Assembly (NCBI GenBank): GCA_017629415.1
Contig: JAGBXG010000199.1
Location: 1 to 6,087, forward strand
Length of the DNA stretch: 6,087 nucleotides
DNA from: Pseudomonadota bacterium
GTDB taxonomy: Bacteria; Myxococcota; Bradymonadia; UBA4248
Direction of reading: 5' to 3'
The notes beneath the pieces were generated by a model that worked only from the letters and a program-made list of their open reading frames with translations, was not told where the DNA came from and ran no database searches. This document shows, in pieces, positions 4,784-6,087 of this stretch. The position numbers and the translations under genes were made by a program. Within the stretch, counting starts at the first letter, position 1, and each line of letters starts with the position of its first letter.

Positions 4784-6087
4784 ATGAAACGAGGATCAAA
4801 AACAGCAAAACGCGTGGCCATATTGACAACAGCGTTTTGTATTTGCAGCTCTGTCGCGTGGGATTCGTCATCATCACGCAACGATAACAGCGTCACGAGT
4901 CTTAATTACTCGCAGGAGAATACCCGAACATTGGTGGAAATCGGTGTGCAAACCGATCCGACTTTTTCTGTTTATACCCTGAAAAATCCAGAACGCGTTG
5001 TCGTCGAGATTTTGGACTGTGATTCCAGCGCACGCATTTCCCCAGTCCAAGTCCGTAACGGTATCATCGATACCGCTGCTGTAAGCGTCTCACAGGATAG
5101 CAATTACAGTACCTGCCGCGTCATCCTAGGTTTAGAAAAAGAAACAACATACGCTGTGGATTCATCTAAAACCCATATCACAGTAGCTGTTGACGGAAAA
5201 CCTGATATGACTGCTACTGCATTAGCAAGTTTAAAGCAGTCACAAGAAGAAGCACTCGCTTCCGCTCAAAGTATGGTTGAACGTGAACAAGCCGCCGCTC
5301 GTCAAGCTCGCGCGGAAGCTGAAGCCGTACGTCAAGAAGCACTGCTCACCGCTGAACGTGAACAAGCCGCCGCTCGTCAAGCTCGCGCAGAAGCTGAAGC
5401 CGCACGTCAAGAAGCACTACTCGCCGCTGAACGCGAACAAATCGCGACAGAAAAAGCTCGCGCGGAAGCTTCTGCTGCTCGTGAAGAAGCACGTACAGCT
5501 TTAGAACGTGAAAAAGCTGCGCTGGCACAACTTGAACATGCTTATGCAGAAGCTCAGAAACGTGTCAATGAAGTCGAAGCTCAACGTGATGCTGCTCAGC
5601 TCAGCGCTTCACAATCAGAATCTGACATGAGCGCTGCGCTTGAAGCCGCACAAGCTGAACTGCTCAAAGCACAAAATAACGTTGCCGCTCTCGAACTTGC
5701 ACGCAACGAAGCTGTATCACGCGCCCAAGCCGCTGAATCCCAACGGGATATGGCTCAGGCTCAAGCCCGTGAAAGCTTGCTGCGCGAACAACAAGCTATT
5801 GAAAAACTTCAGAAAGAACAAGAAATCGCAACGCAACAAGCTGCTCAAATGGCACAAATGAACAGCCAAATGATTGCATCTCAAGCCGAAAAAGATGCGC
5901 TTCTGGCTGACTTGAATGCCCAGACTTCTCGAGCACAAATGCTTTCTGCGCGTGCTGAAAAAGCTCAACAAGAAGCTCAACGTCTGGTTGAAGAAACCAA
6001 ACGCAATGAAGCTATGCGCGTGACAGAAGCTGAAAACCGTGTTGCACAAGCCGAATCTCGCGTTGCACAAGCCGAATCTCGCGTTGC
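4784..6087 (+). CDS. pilQ: PilQ-position exported protein: AMIN domain plus long coiled coil, 3' end missing (partial)
   Basis: The frame is open from the ATG at 4784 to the window edge (434 codons plus 2 bases). AAGGAG (4772-4777) lies 6 nt upstream; an in-frame ATG at 4778 touches the Shine-Dalgarno and is less likely. Residues 2-10 are basic, 11-25 hydrophobic, with a plausible signal-peptidase I site after SSVA (22-25). Residues about 40-137 form an AMIN domain (FSVYTLKNPERVVVEIL, 61-77), a peptidoglycan-binding module found at the start of many PilQ secretins. Cys79 and Cys111 lie in neighbouring strands and might form a disulfide. From 141 to 434 there is no Pro, Gly, Trp, Phe or Cys. 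The text is Ala/Glu/Gln/Arg-rich and reads as one long helix or coiled coil, with 25-residue repeats (166-240) and heptad repeats at the end. No N0, N1 or secretin domain is reached. PilQ is inferred from position and AMIN. A separate TolA-like coiled-coil protein is the main alternative. Confidence 0.75.
   Translation, partial: MKRGSKTAKRVAILTTAFCICSSVAWDSSSSRNDNSVTSLNYSQENTRTLVEIGVQTDPTFSVYTLKNPERVVVEILDCDSSARISPVQVRNGIIDTAAVSVSQDSNYSTCRVILGLEKETTYAVDSSKTHITVAVDGKPDMTATALASLKQSQEEALASAQSMVEREQAAARQARAEAEAVRQEALLTAEREQAAARQARAEAEAARQEALLAAEREQIATEKARAEASAAREEARTALEREKAALAQLEHAYAEAQKRVNEVEAQRDAAQLSASQSESDMSAALEAAQAELLKAQNNVAALELARNEAVSRAQAAESQRDMAQAQARESLLREQQAIEKLQKEQEIATQQAAQMAQMNSQMIASQAEKDALLADLNAQTSRAQMLSARAEKAQQEAQRLVEETKRNEAMRVTEAENRVAQAESRVAQAESRV
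5279..5503 (+). repeat. 75-bp in-frame tandem repeat (three units) in the pilQ candidate
   Basis: Units are 5279-5353, 5354-5428 and 5429-5503. The first two differ at only 4 of 75 positions by my alignment, while the third is clearly diverged. A fourth unit starting at 5504 keeps only the opening (EREKAA). Each unit encodes 25 residues, beginning EREQ and including ARAEAEA, then (in the first two units) RQEALL. Twenty-five residues equal two heptads plus one hendecad, a known coiled-coil pattern, so the repeat can add length without breaking the helix. Confidence 0.9.
6020..6087 (+). repeat. 21-bp heptad tandem repeat at the window edge
   Basis: Two identical 21-bp units (6041-6061 and 6062-6082) each encode VAQAESR. 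A diverged unit precedes them (6020-6040, VTEAENR), and the first five bases of a further identical unit end the window (6083-6087). The repeat is in frame with the pilQ candidate. The number of units beyond the edge cannot be known. Each unit is exactly one coiled-coil heptad. Confidence 0.9.

Noticed and set aside
5279..5503. Repeat array considered as a CRISPR.
   Set aside because: The units are contiguous, with no unique spacers, and are in frame within a coding sequence.
5277..5504. Plus-strand frame of 75 codons with internal repeats within the pilQ candidate.
   Set aside because: It is an off-frame reading of the 75-bp repeat; the AMIN-containing frame is continuous through the whole stretch.
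5717..6070. 117-codon minus-strand frame opposite the coiled-coil region.
   Set aside because: Long antisense frames are expected opposite Ala/Glu/Gln-rich repeats; the Phe/Leu/Ser-rich text is the complement of those codons.

Overview
The window carries two convergence-free, co-directional plus-strand gene blocks. A short folate/one-carbon pair, metF (methylenetetrahydrofolate reductase) and folB (dihydroneopterin aldolase), ends in a clear intrinsic terminator. After a 235-nt gap comes the inner-membrane and outer-membrane assembly cluster of a type IV pilus, in the classical order pilM-pilN-pilO-pilP-pilQ. PilQ runs off the right edge. No gene is supported on the minus strand, and no tRNA, rRNA, insertion sequence or CRISPR array was seen.

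Organism: this is a Gram-negative (diderm) bacterium, because it has a PilP lipoprotein and an exported PilQ-type protein. The PilM text (an IPY motif after a Trp-Glu-x-Glu-Gln stretch, NIGAS in the second phosphate motif), the PilP form (DPAG, IGNNNG) and an AMIN domain at the start of PilQ resemble what I remember of delta-proteobacterial/Myxococcota-type pilus clusters. This is a family-resemblance judgement, not a database result. Base composition is moderate, apparently a little below 50% GC by eye.

Layout: 1-58 holds a GC-rich cluster of small stem-loops of unknown role. 59-178 is a non-coding leader with a possible sigma70-type promoter for metF. 179-1084 is metF, 1093-1464 folB, 1501-1532 the terminator, and 1533-1699 the pil leader with an inverted repeat next to the pilM ribosome-binding site. 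1700-4760 holds pilM, pilN, pilO and pilP with gaps of 11-24 nt and good Shine-Dalgarno sequences. 4784-6087 is the first 434 codons of the pilQ candidate.

How the pil genes work together: PilM is a cytoplasmic actin-like protein that binds the N-terminal tail of PilN. PilN and PilO are single-pass inner-membrane proteins whose coiled coils and ferredoxin-like domains pair in the periplasm. Lipoprotein PilP links that pair to the PilQ secretin in the outer membrane.

The most unusual feature is the pilQ candidate. After a signal peptide and one AMIN domain it does not go on to visible secretin modules. It enters a stretch of about 290 residues, free of proline and glycine, rich in Ala/Glu/Gln/Arg, and still continuing at the window edge. 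This stretch contains a 75-bp (25-residue) tandem repeat and an exact 21-bp (heptad) repeat. Secondary points are an Asn in MetF where the catalytic Asp is expected, and a possible hairpin control of pilM translation.
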